Origin: Nocardioides panacisoli
Lineage (GTDB): Bacteria > Actinomycetota > Actinomycetes > Propionibacteriales > Nocardioidaceae
Assembly: GCF_019448235.1 (NCBI RefSeq)
Contig: NZ_CP080409.1
Span: forward strand, 3,162,001 to 3,226,000
DNA: 64,000 nucleotides
Reading direction: 5' to 3'
This document shows, in pieces, positions 1 to 7,074 of the stretch. The position numbers and the translations under genes were made by a program. Below the pieces are notes generated by a model. The model made no database searches, was not told the DNA's origin, and saw only the letters and a program-made list of their open reading frames with translations. Every line of letters begins with the position of its first letter. The stretch's first letter is position 1.

Positions 1-146
1 GCCAGCACCGCAGCGTGGCCGACGTGCTGGCCGCCGCGGACCGGGAGGTGGCGATGTTCATGCCCGAGGTCGAGCGCCTCGATGACGGCTTCACGCTGAC
101 CATCCCCGAGGAGCTGCGTCCCCTGCTCGCGGCACGGCGGCCATGA
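1..146 (+). CDS. C-terminal end of an upstream protein (possible NUDIX hydrolase)
   Basis: Only the last 47 codons lie in the window, ending at the TGA at 144-146. The reading frame is open from the window edge. The stop overlaps the ATG of the next gene (ATGA at 143-146), so the two genes are probably co-translated. The tail is acidic and ends in a basic Arg-Arg-Pro. In related actinobacteria a NUDIX-family hydrolase often precedes this type of MBL-fold gene, which is the only reason for the suggested identity. No catalytic motif is visible in the fragment. Confidence 0.45.
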   Translation, partial: QHRSVADVLAAADREVAMFMPEVERLDDGFTLTIPEELRPLLAARRP

Positions 147-970
147 CCCAGCAGCCGGAGTGGAACGGTGGCGCCTTCGGTGAGCGCGGACGGTGCGTGC
201 TCGCCCCCAACCCCGGTGTCATGACGCTCGACGGCACCAACACCTGGGTCCTGCGCGAGCCCGGTGCGGAGCGGTCGATCGTCGTGGACCCGGGTCCCGT
301 GGTGGACGAGCACCTCGACGCGGTCGCGGAGTCGGCCGGGCAGGTCGAGTACGTGCTGCTGACCCACCACCACCTCGACCACTCCGAGGCGGCGCGCGGC
401 TTCGCTGAGCGCATGGGGTGCGGCGTCCGCGCCCTCGACCCCGAGCTGTGCTGGCGCTCGGAGCCGGTGACCGACGGCGAGCGGATCGACGTCGGTGGCC
501 TTCAGGCCGAGGTCCTCACCACGCCGGGCCACACCTCGGACTCGATCTCGCTGGTGCTGCCGGCCGAGCGCGCCCTGCTGACCGGCGACATGGTGCTGGG
601 GCGGGGGACCACGGTGGTGGTGCACCCCGACGGCGAGCTGTCGGCGTACTTCGACTCCATCGCGCGGATGCGCGCCCTGGTGAGCGAGGACCGGGTCGAC
701 ACGCTCTGGCCGGCGCACGGCCCGGTGCTCGACGATGCCGCCGGCGTCCTCGACCACTACGTCGTCCACCGTCGCCAGCGCCTCGCGCAGGTGGAGGCGG
801 CCCTGGAGCGACTCGGCCTCACCCCCACCGACCTGCCGCCCGACGTCGCCGAGCACGACACCCTGCCCCGCCGCGTCGTCGAGGTCGTCTACGCCGACGT
901 CGACGAGTCGCTGTGGGGCGCCGCCGAGTGGTCGGTCCGCGCCCAGCTGGCCTACCTCGCCCGCCGCTGA
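143..970 (+). CDS. MBL-fold metallo-hydrolase
   Basis: A 275-aa cytoplasmic metallo-beta-lactamase-fold hydrolase, resembling the actinobacterial Rv3677c-type protein encoded near crp and nth. The metal-binding THHHLDH signature is at about residues 74-80, a further ligand His is in TPGHTSD at about 130, and the Gly-Asp of LLTGD is at about 148-149. A WPAHGP motif follows near residue 194. These are the usual two-metal ligands of glyoxalase II or RNase Z-like hydrolases. The true substrate cannot be read from the sequence. The start ATG overlaps the stop of the upstream gene. A block of four palindromic repeats lies just after its stop. Confidence 0.85.
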   Translation: MTQQPEWNGGAFGERGRCVLAPNPGVMTLDGTNTWVLREPGAERSIVVDPGPVVDEHLDAVAESAGQVEYVLLTHHHLDHSEAARGFAERMGCGVRALDPELCWRSEPVTDGERIDVGGLQAEVLTTPGHTSDSISLVLPAERALLTGDMVLGRGTTVVVHPDGELSAYFDSIARMRALVSEDRVDTLWPAHGPVLDDAAGVLDHYVVHRRQRLAQVEAALERLGLTPTDLPPDVAEHDTLPRRVVEVVYADVDESLWGAAEWSVRAQLAYLARR

Positions 971-974
971 CCTC

Positions 975-1099
975 GCCGAGTCGGCGCCAACTCGGCTGTC
1001 CGGGGCGCCGAGTCGGCGCCAACTCGGCACTGAGCGCCGTCGTTGAGCCGAGTTCACGCCGACTCGACCCGTTCGTGGGCCGAGTTCACGCCGACTCGG
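975..1099. repeat. Four-copy palindromic repeat between convergent genes
   Basis: Two copies of a 22-bp near-palindrome (975-996 and 1007-1028, core CGAGTCGGCGCCAACTCG) are followed by two copies in the opposite orientation with a slightly different core (1047-1066 and 1079-1099, CGAGTTCACGCCGACTCG). Each copy can fold on itself, and the direct and inverted copies can also pair with each other. The block fills the gap between two convergent genes and ends where the stop codon of the crotonase gene begins. It could act as a bidirectional terminator. It looks like a dispersed intergenic repeat, but I cannot count other copies in the genome. Confidence 0.8.
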
Positions 1100-1876
1100 T
1101 CAGTGGAACGTGGGGGCGCGCTTCTCGACGAAGGCGCTGATGCCCTCCTGGCCGCTGGGGGAGGAGCCGAGGTGGCTGATCGACTCGGCCTCGCGCCGCA
1201 GGGCAGACTCGGCGGCCGGCTCGGTCAGGTCGCGGATGAGGTGCTTGGCGGCGACCTGCGCGTCGCGGGAGCCGGCGAGCAGCGTCGCGACGACCTCCTC
1301 GGCAGTGGCCTCCAGCTCCTCGGCCGGTACGACGCGCGCCAGCAGCCCCGCGGCGTGCGCCTCCTGTGCCGAGAGCAGGTCCCCGAGGATCGCCAGCCGC
1401 AGCGTGCGGTGCATCCCGAGGGTGTTGACCAGCAGCGTGCCGCCACCGTCGGGGCTGAGTCCGACCTTGGCGTAGGCGAGGCTGAACTGCGCCGAGTCGG
1501 CGGCGAGCACGATGTCGGCCGCCGCCGACAACGGGAACCCCACGCCGGCCGCCGTGCCCTGCACGACGCTGACCACGACCGCGTCGCAGCGCTTGAGCTC
1601 GGTGACGATCCGGTGCGCGCCCTCGGCGAGCTCGAGCAGGTGCGACTTCGGGTCGCTCGCCTCGGCGAAGCCGTCCAGCGCACCGCCGACGGAGAAGAAG
1701 CGCCCCTCCGCCGCCAGCACGATCACCCGAGCGGCGTCGGCCTTGGCCTGCAGGATCGCGGCGAGCAGCGCGTCGCCGGACTCCGGCGTCAGCGGGTTGC
1801 CCGCGGACGGGTTGGTCAACGTGATCCGGGCACACCCGTCGGCATGGTGGTAGCGGACGGACTCGTGCTCACTCAT
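1100..1876 (-). CDS. Enoyl-CoA hydratase/isomerase family protein (PaaG-like)
   Basis: A 258-aa crotonase-fold enzyme. The oxyanion-hole segments are AAEGRFFSVGGAL (about residues 55-67) and GTAAGVGFPL (about 107-116). The catalytic region reads KVGLSPDGGGT (about 137-147), with an Asp where enoyl-CoA hydratases usually carry Glu. That pattern is typical of PaaG or enoyl-CoA isomerase-like members rather than classical hydratases. Substrate unknown. The start ATG at 1876 has a good ribosome site (AAAGGAA) upstream. The frame continues open further upstream, but that part runs antisense through marP and does not resemble a crotonase. Confidence 0.85.
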   Translation of the reverse strand: MSEHESVRYHHADGCARITLTNPSAGNPLTPESGDALLAAILQAKADAARVIVLAAEGRFFSVGGALDGFAEASDPKSHLLELAEGAHRIVTELKRCDAVVVSVVQGTAAGVGFPLSAAADIVLAADSAQFSLAYAKVGLSPDGGGTLLVNTLGMHRTLRLAILGDLLSAQEAHAAGLLARVVPAEELEATAEEVVATLLAGSRDAQVAAKHLIRDLTEPAAESALRREAESISHLGSSPSGQEGISAFVEKRAPTFH

Positions 1877-1890
1877 CGGGTTCCTTTCAC

Positions 1891-3081
1891 TCACGCGGCG
1901 CAGTCGCCGGTCGAGGCGGGGGAGGTGTCGTCGCGGGAGGCATCGGCGATCTCGGAGACCTGGCCCGCGGTGACGGCGTACCCGGTCTCGTTGTCGGTGA
2001 CCGACGCAGCGAAGACCACGCCGGCGACGTCGCCGTCCTCGGTGACGATCGGGCCACCGGAGTTGCCCGGCCGCACCAGCGACCGGATCGAGTAGACGTC
2101 GCGCAGCACGGTGCCGCGGCCGTAGATGTCGGGTGAGCGCAGCCGCTGCTCGGACCGGATGCGGCCGGGCTGGGCGTCGTACGGCCCGTCCTCGGGGTAG
2201 CCGAGCACGGCCACCGGGTCGCGGGCCTCCGCGGCCGGGCCGCCCTGGATGTCGAACTGCAGCGAGGGCAGGTCCTGGGTGTCGAGGCGGAGTACGGCGA
2301 TGTCGAGGTCGGAGTCGAACGCGACGACCTGCGCGGGCACCCGTTCCTGCCCGATCTCGACGACCGGCTCGCGGACGCCGGCGACCACGTGGGCGTTGGT
2401 CATCACGCGGTTGTCCTCGTAGATGAAGCCGGTGCCCTCGACGCCGCGGCCGCACACGTTGGTGCCGCGGACCTTGAGCACGCTGCGACGGGCCGCGACG
2501 ACGTCGGGGTCCTCCAGCACCCGTCGCGGGCCGGGCCCGACCTCGACGATGCGCTCGGGGGCGAACGGCTCGAGGTAGCGCGGGAAGAAACCGAGACCGA
2601 CCACGTTGTTGAAGGCGCCGAGCGCACTGGGGGCCGAACTCGGCAGCACCTCGTTGACCTTCGACAGGACCTGGGAGTTGCGCACCTGCTCGGTCACGCC
2701 GACGATGCGGGTGCCCGAGACGGCGACCCCCAGGGCCCAGGCGACCAGCAGCACCGCGAAGGCGCTGAGCGCGGCACCGCCCAGCGCGTCGAGGAACCGC
2801 GCCGGCTGCCAGGTGACCTTCTCGCGGACCTTGCTGCCGGCGTACTGCAGGACCGCCTGGCCCAGCGAAGCGCTGAGGATCACGATGAACAGTGCGCCCA
2901 GCGAGACCCAGATCGAGGGCTCGACGCCCGACAGCGCGATCGGGGCGAGCCAGATGCCGAACAGGCCCCCGGCGAGCAGCCCGACGGTGGCGAAGGCGCC
3001 GGTGATGAAGCCCTGCCAGTAGCCCGACAGGGCATAGGCCAGGACCAGCAGCAGGAGCAGGACGTCGAGGAAGTTCATCAC
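1891..3081 (-). CDS. marP: MarP-family membrane serine protease
   Basis: A 396-aa protein with four predicted N-terminal membrane helices (CvpA-like domain, residues about 5-120), a periplasmic linker and a trypsin-like protease domain. Catalytic residues are visible: His231 (MTNAHVVAG), Asp260 (DLDIAVLRL) and Ser341 (RPGNSGGP). Cys210 and Cys394 match the disulfide pair of mycobacterial MarP (Rv3671c), a protease needed for acid and oxidative stress resistance. The start is GTG at 3081 or ATG at 3078; GTGATG overlaps the stop of the NUDIX gene and GGAGGA lies upstream. It is the last gene of the nth-thioredoxin-nudix-marP operon, as in Mycobacterium. Confidence 0.92.
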   Translation of the reverse strand: MMNFLDVLLLLLVLAYALSGYWQGFITGAFATVGLLAGGLFGIWLAPIALSGVEPSIWVSLGALFIVILSASLGQAVLQYAGSKVREKVTWQPARFLDALGGAALSAFAVLLVAWALGVAVSGTRIVGVTEQVRNSQVLSKVNEVLPSSAPSALGAFNNVVGLGFFPRYLEPFAPERIVEVGPGPRRVLEDPDVVAARRSVLKVRGTNVCGRGVEGTGFIYEDNRVMTNAHVVAGVREPVVEIGQERVPAQVVAFDSDLDIAVLRLDTQDLPSLQFDIQGGPAAEARDPVAVLGYPEDGPYDAQPGRIRSEQRLRSPDIYGRGTVLRDVYSIRSLVRPGNSGGPIVTEDGDVAGVVFAASVTDNETGYAVTAGQVSEIADASRDDTSPASTGDCAA

Positions 3082-3818
3082 TCCGCGTCCTCCTCCAGGA
3101 TGTCCAGCTCGTCCGCGGACCGGTCGGGGTACTCCGCGAGCATGTAGTCAGGTAGTTCGTGCACCGGTGGCTCCGGGACCGGAGGCAACCATCCCAGAAA
3201 GTCGAGGAACCGGGTGATGATTCCGCCGGTGAATCCCCACAGGATCACGTCCTTGTCCTCGCCGATGAGGAAACCCGGGCCCACCCAGCCGCTGGGATGA
3301 CGGACCTGGATGCGGTGGTCGGGGTCGATGAGCTCGGCCAGCGAGACCCGGTGGATCTCGTGGACCTCCTCCGGGGAGGTGATGGTGACCGGGTGCGGGT
3401 CACGCCACCAGCCGATCACCGGGGTGACGGCGAAATTCGACGGCGGGAGCCAGAGCTCGGGCAGCGCGGCGAAGACCTCGACGGAGGCGGGGGCGACCCC
3501 GATCTCCTCCTCGGCCTCGCGGACGGCGGCGGCCACGACGCTCTCGCCGGGATCGATCTTGCCGCCGGGGAAGGAGACCTGGCCCGGGTGCGAGCGCATG
3601 TCGTGCGCCCGCTCGGTCAGCAGCAGGTCGGGGCCGCCCTCGCCGTCGGTGTCCTCGCCGAAGAGCATCAGCACCGACCCGCGGCGCGGGTCGGACCCCT
3701 CCGGCGGCAGGAACCGGGTGAGGTCACTGCCCTGGATCCGCGCGGCACCGTCGCGGACGGGGTGCAGCCATTCCGGGAGGTCGGGTACGACGTCGGGCAG
3801 CCCGAGCGCGGGCGTCAC
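3078..3818 (-). CDS. NUDIX hydrolase, CoA pyrophosphatase type
   Basis: A 246-aa NUDIX hydrolase. The NUDIX box runs from Gly86 to Val108 (G-x5-E-x7-REAEEEIGV). The upstream LLTER...HPGQVSFPGG segment (about residues 67-86) matches the extra signature of CoA pyrophosphatases, which cleave CoA to phosphopantetheine and 3',5'-ADP. It matches Rv3672c in position and type. Its GTG start (3818) overlaps the stop of the thioredoxin gene (GTGA), and its stop overlaps the marP start, so the operon is tightly coupled. Confidence 0.88.
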   Translation of the reverse strand: MTPALGLPDVVPDLPEWLHPVRDGAARIQGSDLTRFLPPEGSDPRRGSVLMLFGEDTDGEGGPDLLLTERAHDMRSHPGQVSFPGGKIDPGESVVAAAVREAEEEIGVAPASVEVFAALPELWLPPSNFAVTPVIGWWRDPHPVTITSPEEVHEIHRVSLAELIDPDHRIQVRHPSGWVGPGFLIGEDKDVILWGFTGGIITRFLDFLGWLPPVPEPPVHELPDYMLAEYPDRSADELDILEEDAE

Positions 3819-4456
3819 CGGGTCGCCCCCGCGTCGAGGTCGACGTCGAGGTTGCTCTCGGCCTTCTCGACGACCTCCGCGAGCGTCTCGACGCCGCCGG
3901 TGGTGCGCTCGACGCTGCCGTCGGCACGGACGAACAGGAAGACCGGGAGCCCCTGGATCACCAGGTCGGTCTGCTGCAGCTCCCCGCACGGGTCGGCCAG
4001 GCTCGGGTAGTTGGTGCCACTGTCGGCGGCCAGCTCCAGCGCCGCGCTCGGATAGGTCTCGAGGTAGTCGACACCGAGGACAGGGACTTGGTCGCCGTAC
4101 TGCTCCTGGAACTCCGCGAGGGCGGGCATCTCCTTGCGGCACGGCCCGCAGTTGGAGGCCCAGAAGTTGATGATCGCCGGCCCCGTGACCTCCGAGAGCG
4201 ACATGGTGGCCTCGCTGCCCAGGCACGGCAGGTCGACGTCGGGCAGGTCGGCCGGCTCGCCCGCGTCCGTCCCGGCCCGCTCGGGGTCGCAGTCGGGGAT
4301 GCCGGCCTGCGTGCGCTCCTGCTGCAGGTCGCCGGTGTCGACCTCGACCTTGCACGCGGCGGAGAACGGCTCGGCCTGGTCGCAGCCCGCCAACAGCACG
4401 GCGACGGCGACCAGGAACGCCGGGAGGACCGCACGTGGCCCGGGCCGGCTCCTCAT
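3815..4456 (-). CDS. TlpA/ResA-like thioredoxin lipoprotein
   Basis: A 213-aa exported protein. The N-terminus has a basic start, a hydrophobic helix and a lipobox (LLAGC, Cys25), so it is probably a membrane-anchored lipoprotein facing outward. The redox motif CGPC is at 103-106 in WASNCGPCRKEMP. A cis-Pro loop (GLPVFLF) is present near residue 175. The fold fits TlpA/ResA-type thiol-disulfide oxidoreductases acting on exported proteins. The ATG at 4456 overlaps the nth stop (ATGA). The mycobacterial counterpart is Rv3673c, in the same position. Confidence 0.9.
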   Translation of the reverse strand: MRSRPGPRAVLPAFLVAVAVLLAGCDQAEPFSAACKVEVDTGDLQQERTQAGIPDCDPERAGTDAGEPADLPDVDLPCLGSEATMSLSEVTGPAIINFWASNCGPCRKEMPALAEFQEQYGDQVPVLGVDYLETYPSAALELAADSGTNYPSLADPCGELQQTDLVIQGLPVFLFVRADGSVERTTGGVETLAEVVEKAESNLDVDLDAGATR

Positions 4457-5181
4457 GCGCGTCCCTCGCTGCGCACCAGCTTCGCCGCGACGTCGGGGTC
4501 GGTCGGGCCCGCGCCGTACGACGGGCACCAGCGCGCGACCGGACAGGCACCGCACGCCGGCTTCTGGGCGTGGCAGCGGCGACGGCCGTGCCAGATCAGG
4601 TGGTGGCTGAGCATCGTCCAGTCGCGCTTGTCGAACAGGTCGCCGACCGCGTGCTCGACCTTGACCGGGTCGGTCTCGTCGGTCCACGCGAAGCGCCGCG
4701 CGAGCCGACCGAAGTGGGTGTCGACGGTGATGCCGGGCAGGTCGAAGGCGTTGCCGCGCACCACGTTGGCGGTCTTGCGGCCGACTCCCGCGAGCCGCAC
4801 CAGGTCCTCCAGCCGCCGGGGGACCTCGCCGTCGAACTCCTCGACCAGCTGGGCGCTGAGCTTGAGCAGCGCATCGGTCTTGGCGCGGAAGAAGCCGAGC
4901 GAGCCGATCAGCGACTCCAGATGGGTGCGGTCGGCCCCGGCCATCGCGGTGGCGTCGGGGTAGGCCGCGAACAGGTGGGGCCGGACGGCGTTGACCCGCT
5001 TGTCGGTGGTCTGTGCGCTGAGCACGGTCACCACGAGGCACTGGAACGGGTCGTCGAAGTCGAGCTCGGGACCGGCCTCGGGATAGGTTGTGGCCAGGAC
5101 GCGGTTGATCCGTCGTGCTCGGCGCACCAACTGCGTGCGCGTCTCTCCGGCTTCGACTCGGGATCTCACGCTGGGCGGCAC
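4453..5181 (-). CDS. nth: Endonuclease III
   Basis: A 242-aa base-excision-repair glycosylase/AP lyase for oxidised pyrimidines. The helix-hairpin-helix LAGVGRKTANVV carries the catalytic Lys136, and VDTHFGRLARR carries the catalytic Asp154. The [4Fe-4S] cluster ligands are Cys203, Cys210, Cys213 and Cys219 (C-x6-C-x2-C-x5-C). I chose the GTG at 5181 because it gives the usual family length of about 242-245 aa; a second in-frame GTG four codons further in is possible. It is the first gene of the nth-thioredoxin-nudix-marP operon and diverges from crp. Confidence 0.93.
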   Translation of the reverse strand: MPPSVRSRVEAGETRTQLVRRARRINRVLATTYPEAGPELDFDDPFQCLVVTVLSAQTTDKRVNAVRPHLFAAYPDATAMAGADRTHLESLIGSLGFFRAKTDALLKLSAQLVEEFDGEVPRRLEDLVRLAGVGRKTANVVRGNAFDLPGITVDTHFGRLARRFAWTDETDPVKVEHAVGDLFDKRDWTMLSHHLIWHGRRRCHAQKPACGACPVARWCPSYGAGPTDPDVAAKLVRSEGRA

Positions 5182-5276
5182 TCGGACAGCGTAATCGGCG
5201 GTGGGGACAGCTCCGGCGCCACCTCGACGCGGGGAGCGCCGTGCCGGCGCGCGGCGCAGAGGTACCGGGAAGTCGC

Positions 5277-5303
5277 TGTGAACTGCGCCACTACCTATAG
5301 GAT
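5277..5303 (+). promoter_or_regulatory. Possible crp promoter with CRP-like half site
   Basis: TGTGA at 5277-5281 is followed six bases later by CCACT, an imperfect match to a CRP site (TGTGA-N6-TCACA). A possible -10 element, TAGGAT, is at 5298-5303, about 50 bases before the crp GTG. Autoregulation of crp is common in actinobacteria, but the right half matches at only three of five bases. Confidence 0.3.
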
Positions 5304-5355
5304 GCTCAGGTCGCCCCGTCGTGGCGGCACGCCCGACAACAGGTTTGGAGGAAGA

Positions 5356-6033
5356 GTGGATAACGACGTACTCCGTCAGGCTCCGCTGTTCAGCTCGCTC
5401 GACGACGAGGCCGCCACCGCGCTGCGGACGTCGATGACCGAGACGGGGTTGCGTCGTGGAGAGGTGCTCTTCCACGAGGGCGATGCCGGTGACCGGCTCT
5501 ACATCGTGATCGAGGGCAAGGTGAAGCTCGGCCGCTCGTCCGCCGACGGCCGCGAGAACCTCCTCGCGATCCTCGGCCCGGGACAGATGTTCGGCGAGCT
5601 CTCGCTCTTCGACCCCGGACCGCGCTCGGCGACCGTGACCGCGGTGACCGACAGCAACTTCGCCTCGCTCACCCACGACGACCTGCTCAAGTGGCTCGAC
5701 GGCCGCCCCATGGTGGCCAACAGCCTGCTGGGCCAGCTCGCCAGCCGCCTGCGCAAGGCCAACGACGTCGTCGCGGACCTGGTGTTCTCCGACGTGCCCG
5801 GCCGGGTCGCCAAGGCGCTGATCGACCTCGCCGACCGGTTCGGCCGTACCGCCGACGACGGCGTGCACGTCCACCACGACCTCACCCAGGAGGAGCTCGC
5901 CCAGCTGGTCGGCGCCTCCCGGGAGACGGTCAACAAGGCGCTGGCCGACTTCGCCTCCCGAGGCTGGGTCCGGCTCGAGCCCCGCTCGGTCGTCATCCAC
6001 GACATCGAGCGGATCACCCGCCGGGCCCGCTGA
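5356..6033 (+). CDS. crp: Crp/Fnr-family transcriptional regulator
   Basis: A 225-aa global regulator, almost the length of Mycobacterium CRP (224 aa). An N-terminal cyclic-nucleotide-binding domain (residues about 1-120) contains GDRLYIVIEGKVKL and GQMFGELSLFD...RSATV, the phosphate-binding cassette. A C-terminal winged helix (about 145-220) contains the recognition helix ASRETVNKALADF. The GTG start at 5356 follows GGAGGAAGA. The stop lies next to a strong hairpin shared with the convergent gene. Ligand (cAMP) is inferred from the family. Confidence 0.93.
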   Translation: MDNDVLRQAPLFSSLDDEAATALRTSMTETGLRRGEVLFHEGDAGDRLYIVIEGKVKLGRSSADGRENLLAILGPGQMFGELSLFDPGPRSATVTAVTDSNFASLTHDDLLKWLDGRPMVANSLLGQLASRLRKANDVVADLVFSDVPGRVAKALIDLADRFGRTADDGVHVHHDLTQEELAQLVGASRETVNKALADFASRGWVRLEPRSVVIHDIERITRRAR

Positions 6034-6050
6034 CCCGACCCGGCGGGCTC

Positions 6051-6074
6051 AGTCCGGGTGTGCCGACCCGGGCT
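6051..6074. terminator. Bidirectional hairpin terminator
   Basis: A nine-base-pair stem (AGTCCGGGT at 6051-6059 with ACCCGGGCT at 6066-6074, one G-T pair) closes a six-base loop. It lies between the convergent crp and MpaB-like genes and its end touches the stop codon of the latter. No U-tract follows, as is usual in high-GC actinobacteria. Confidence 0.6.
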
Positions 6075-6985
6075 CAGGCGTCCACCGGGTCCCGGTGGAC
6101 CGGGCAGCCCTGGGCGGTCGCCGGGAAGGTCCCCAGGTCGGCCAGCCGGAAGCTGCCGGGGGCGTAGGACCGGATCCGCGGGCTGTCGATGACGTAGGTC
6201 GGCTTGCGCCGCGACGGCGTGTGGCGCAGCACCCGGGCGCGTGCCCGCAGTGCGGCCGCCGAGGCCCGGCGCGCGGGCCGGCCCGGCTCGTCGTACCGGA
6301 ACGCCGTGAGCAGCGGCTCGTCCATCAGGGCGCGGCTGAACACGTCCAGCACGCCGCGGGCCGGACGCGGGTAGAAGTCCTTGAGCAGGTCCAGCGTCGC
6401 GTCGGCCACCTTGCGACCACCCTCGTCGTAGGCGAAGTACTCACGCTCGTAGTCGTCCATGAGGTGCATGAACTCGTCGTAGGTCTCGGGGATGTCCCGG
6501 ATCGCCATGTGCTGGCCGAGCGTGCGGAAGTAGTTGACCATGGCCCGCAGCTCGCCCTCGGTGAGGCGGCGCCAGCCGAAGTCGTTGATCCAGCGCTGCG
6601 GCACCACGACGAACGTCGAGAGCACGTAGCGCATGTCGTCGTTGCTGATGTCATACATCTTGTGCATCTGGTTGACGCGGCGTACGCCGGTGCGCCCGGC
6701 CTCGCTGTCGAAGCCGTGGACCAGGGGCGCCTCCAGCAGGAGCGCGGTGTCGTCGTAGCGCTGCTGGCAGCGCTCCTCGAACTGGCGCGTCTCGTGCAGC
6801 AGCCGGCCGATGCTGGGCACCGCGTAGGTGCGGAACAGCGCCAGGCTCAGTGACTGGTTGAAGTCCCAGGGGAACTCGTACAACGTCAGGTTGCGGTAGA
6901 TCTCGACGAAGTCGACCTCGGGGTCGAGCTCCTCGTTGCGCCGACGCCAGAGCGAGCGCATGGGCAGGGCGAGCCGTGGGGGCAT
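6074..6985 (-). CDS. Oxygenase MpaB-family protein (DUF2236)
   Basis: A 303-aa protein recognised as the MpaB/latex-clearing-protein-like domain (DUF2236). Conserved segments include RRVNQMHKMYDISNDD, the Trp-rich FGWRRLTEGE, and LGQHMAIRDIPETYDEF, whose His is a candidate haem ligand. Characterised relatives are haem b oxygenases acting on polyisoprenes or late steps of fungal meroterpenoids; bacterial paralogues are mostly uncharacterised. RBS AAGGAGA precedes the ATG at 6985. Reverse-strand -10 TAGGAT (7015-7010) and a palindrome at 7022-7036 lie upstream. It diverges from a KstR-site-bearing promoter, which suggests a role in lipid or steroid breakdown. Confidence 0.8.
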   Translation of the reverse strand: MPPRLALPMRSLWRRRNEELDPEVDFVEIYRNLTLYEFPWDFNQSLSLALFRTYAVPSIGRLLHETRQFEERCQQRYDDTALLLEAPLVHGFDSEAGRTGVRRVNQMHKMYDISNDDMRYVLSTFVVVPQRWINDFGWRRLTEGELRAMVNYFRTLGQHMAIRDIPETYDEFMHLMDDYEREYFAYDEGGRKVADATLDLLKDFYPRPARGVLDVFSRALMDEPLLTAFRYDEPGRPARRASAAALRARARVLRHTPSRRKPTYVIDSPRIRSYAPGSFRLADLGTFPATAQGCPVHRDPVDA

Positions 6986-7021
6986 GGACGTCTCCTTCCG
7001 CCGGGACCGATCCTAGGTCAG

Positions 7022-7036
7022 TTGGCATGATGCCAA
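7022..7036. promoter_or_regulatory. Palindromic candidate operator (TTGGCATgATGCCAA)
   Basis: A perfect 7-bp inverted repeat around a single G. It covers the expected -35 area of the MpaB-type gene on the minus strand (TTGGCA at 7036-7031, 15 bases before TAGGAT). It is separate from the KstR-like site 15 bases away, so two different regulators may act in this divergent region. Confidence 0.5.
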
Positions 7037-7051
7037 CAAGGGTCCGTCGAG

Positions 7052-7065
7052 TGGAACGCGTTACA
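7052..7065 (+). promoter_or_regulatory. KstR-type operator on a leaderless promoter
   Basis: TGGAACGCGTTACA matches every fixed base of the KstR consensus TnnAACnnGTTnnA. Its end overlaps the probable -10 TACAGT (7062-7067), which stands seven bases before the GTG at 7075. A repressor bound here would cover the -10. The match is seen in the sequence; binding by KstR is inferred. Confidence 0.6.
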
Positions 7066-7074
7066 GTTCCGGTC

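Noticed and set aside
427..431. Possible frameshift or truncation of the MBL gene
   Set aside because: The frame is continuous from 143 to 970 with all metal ligands present.
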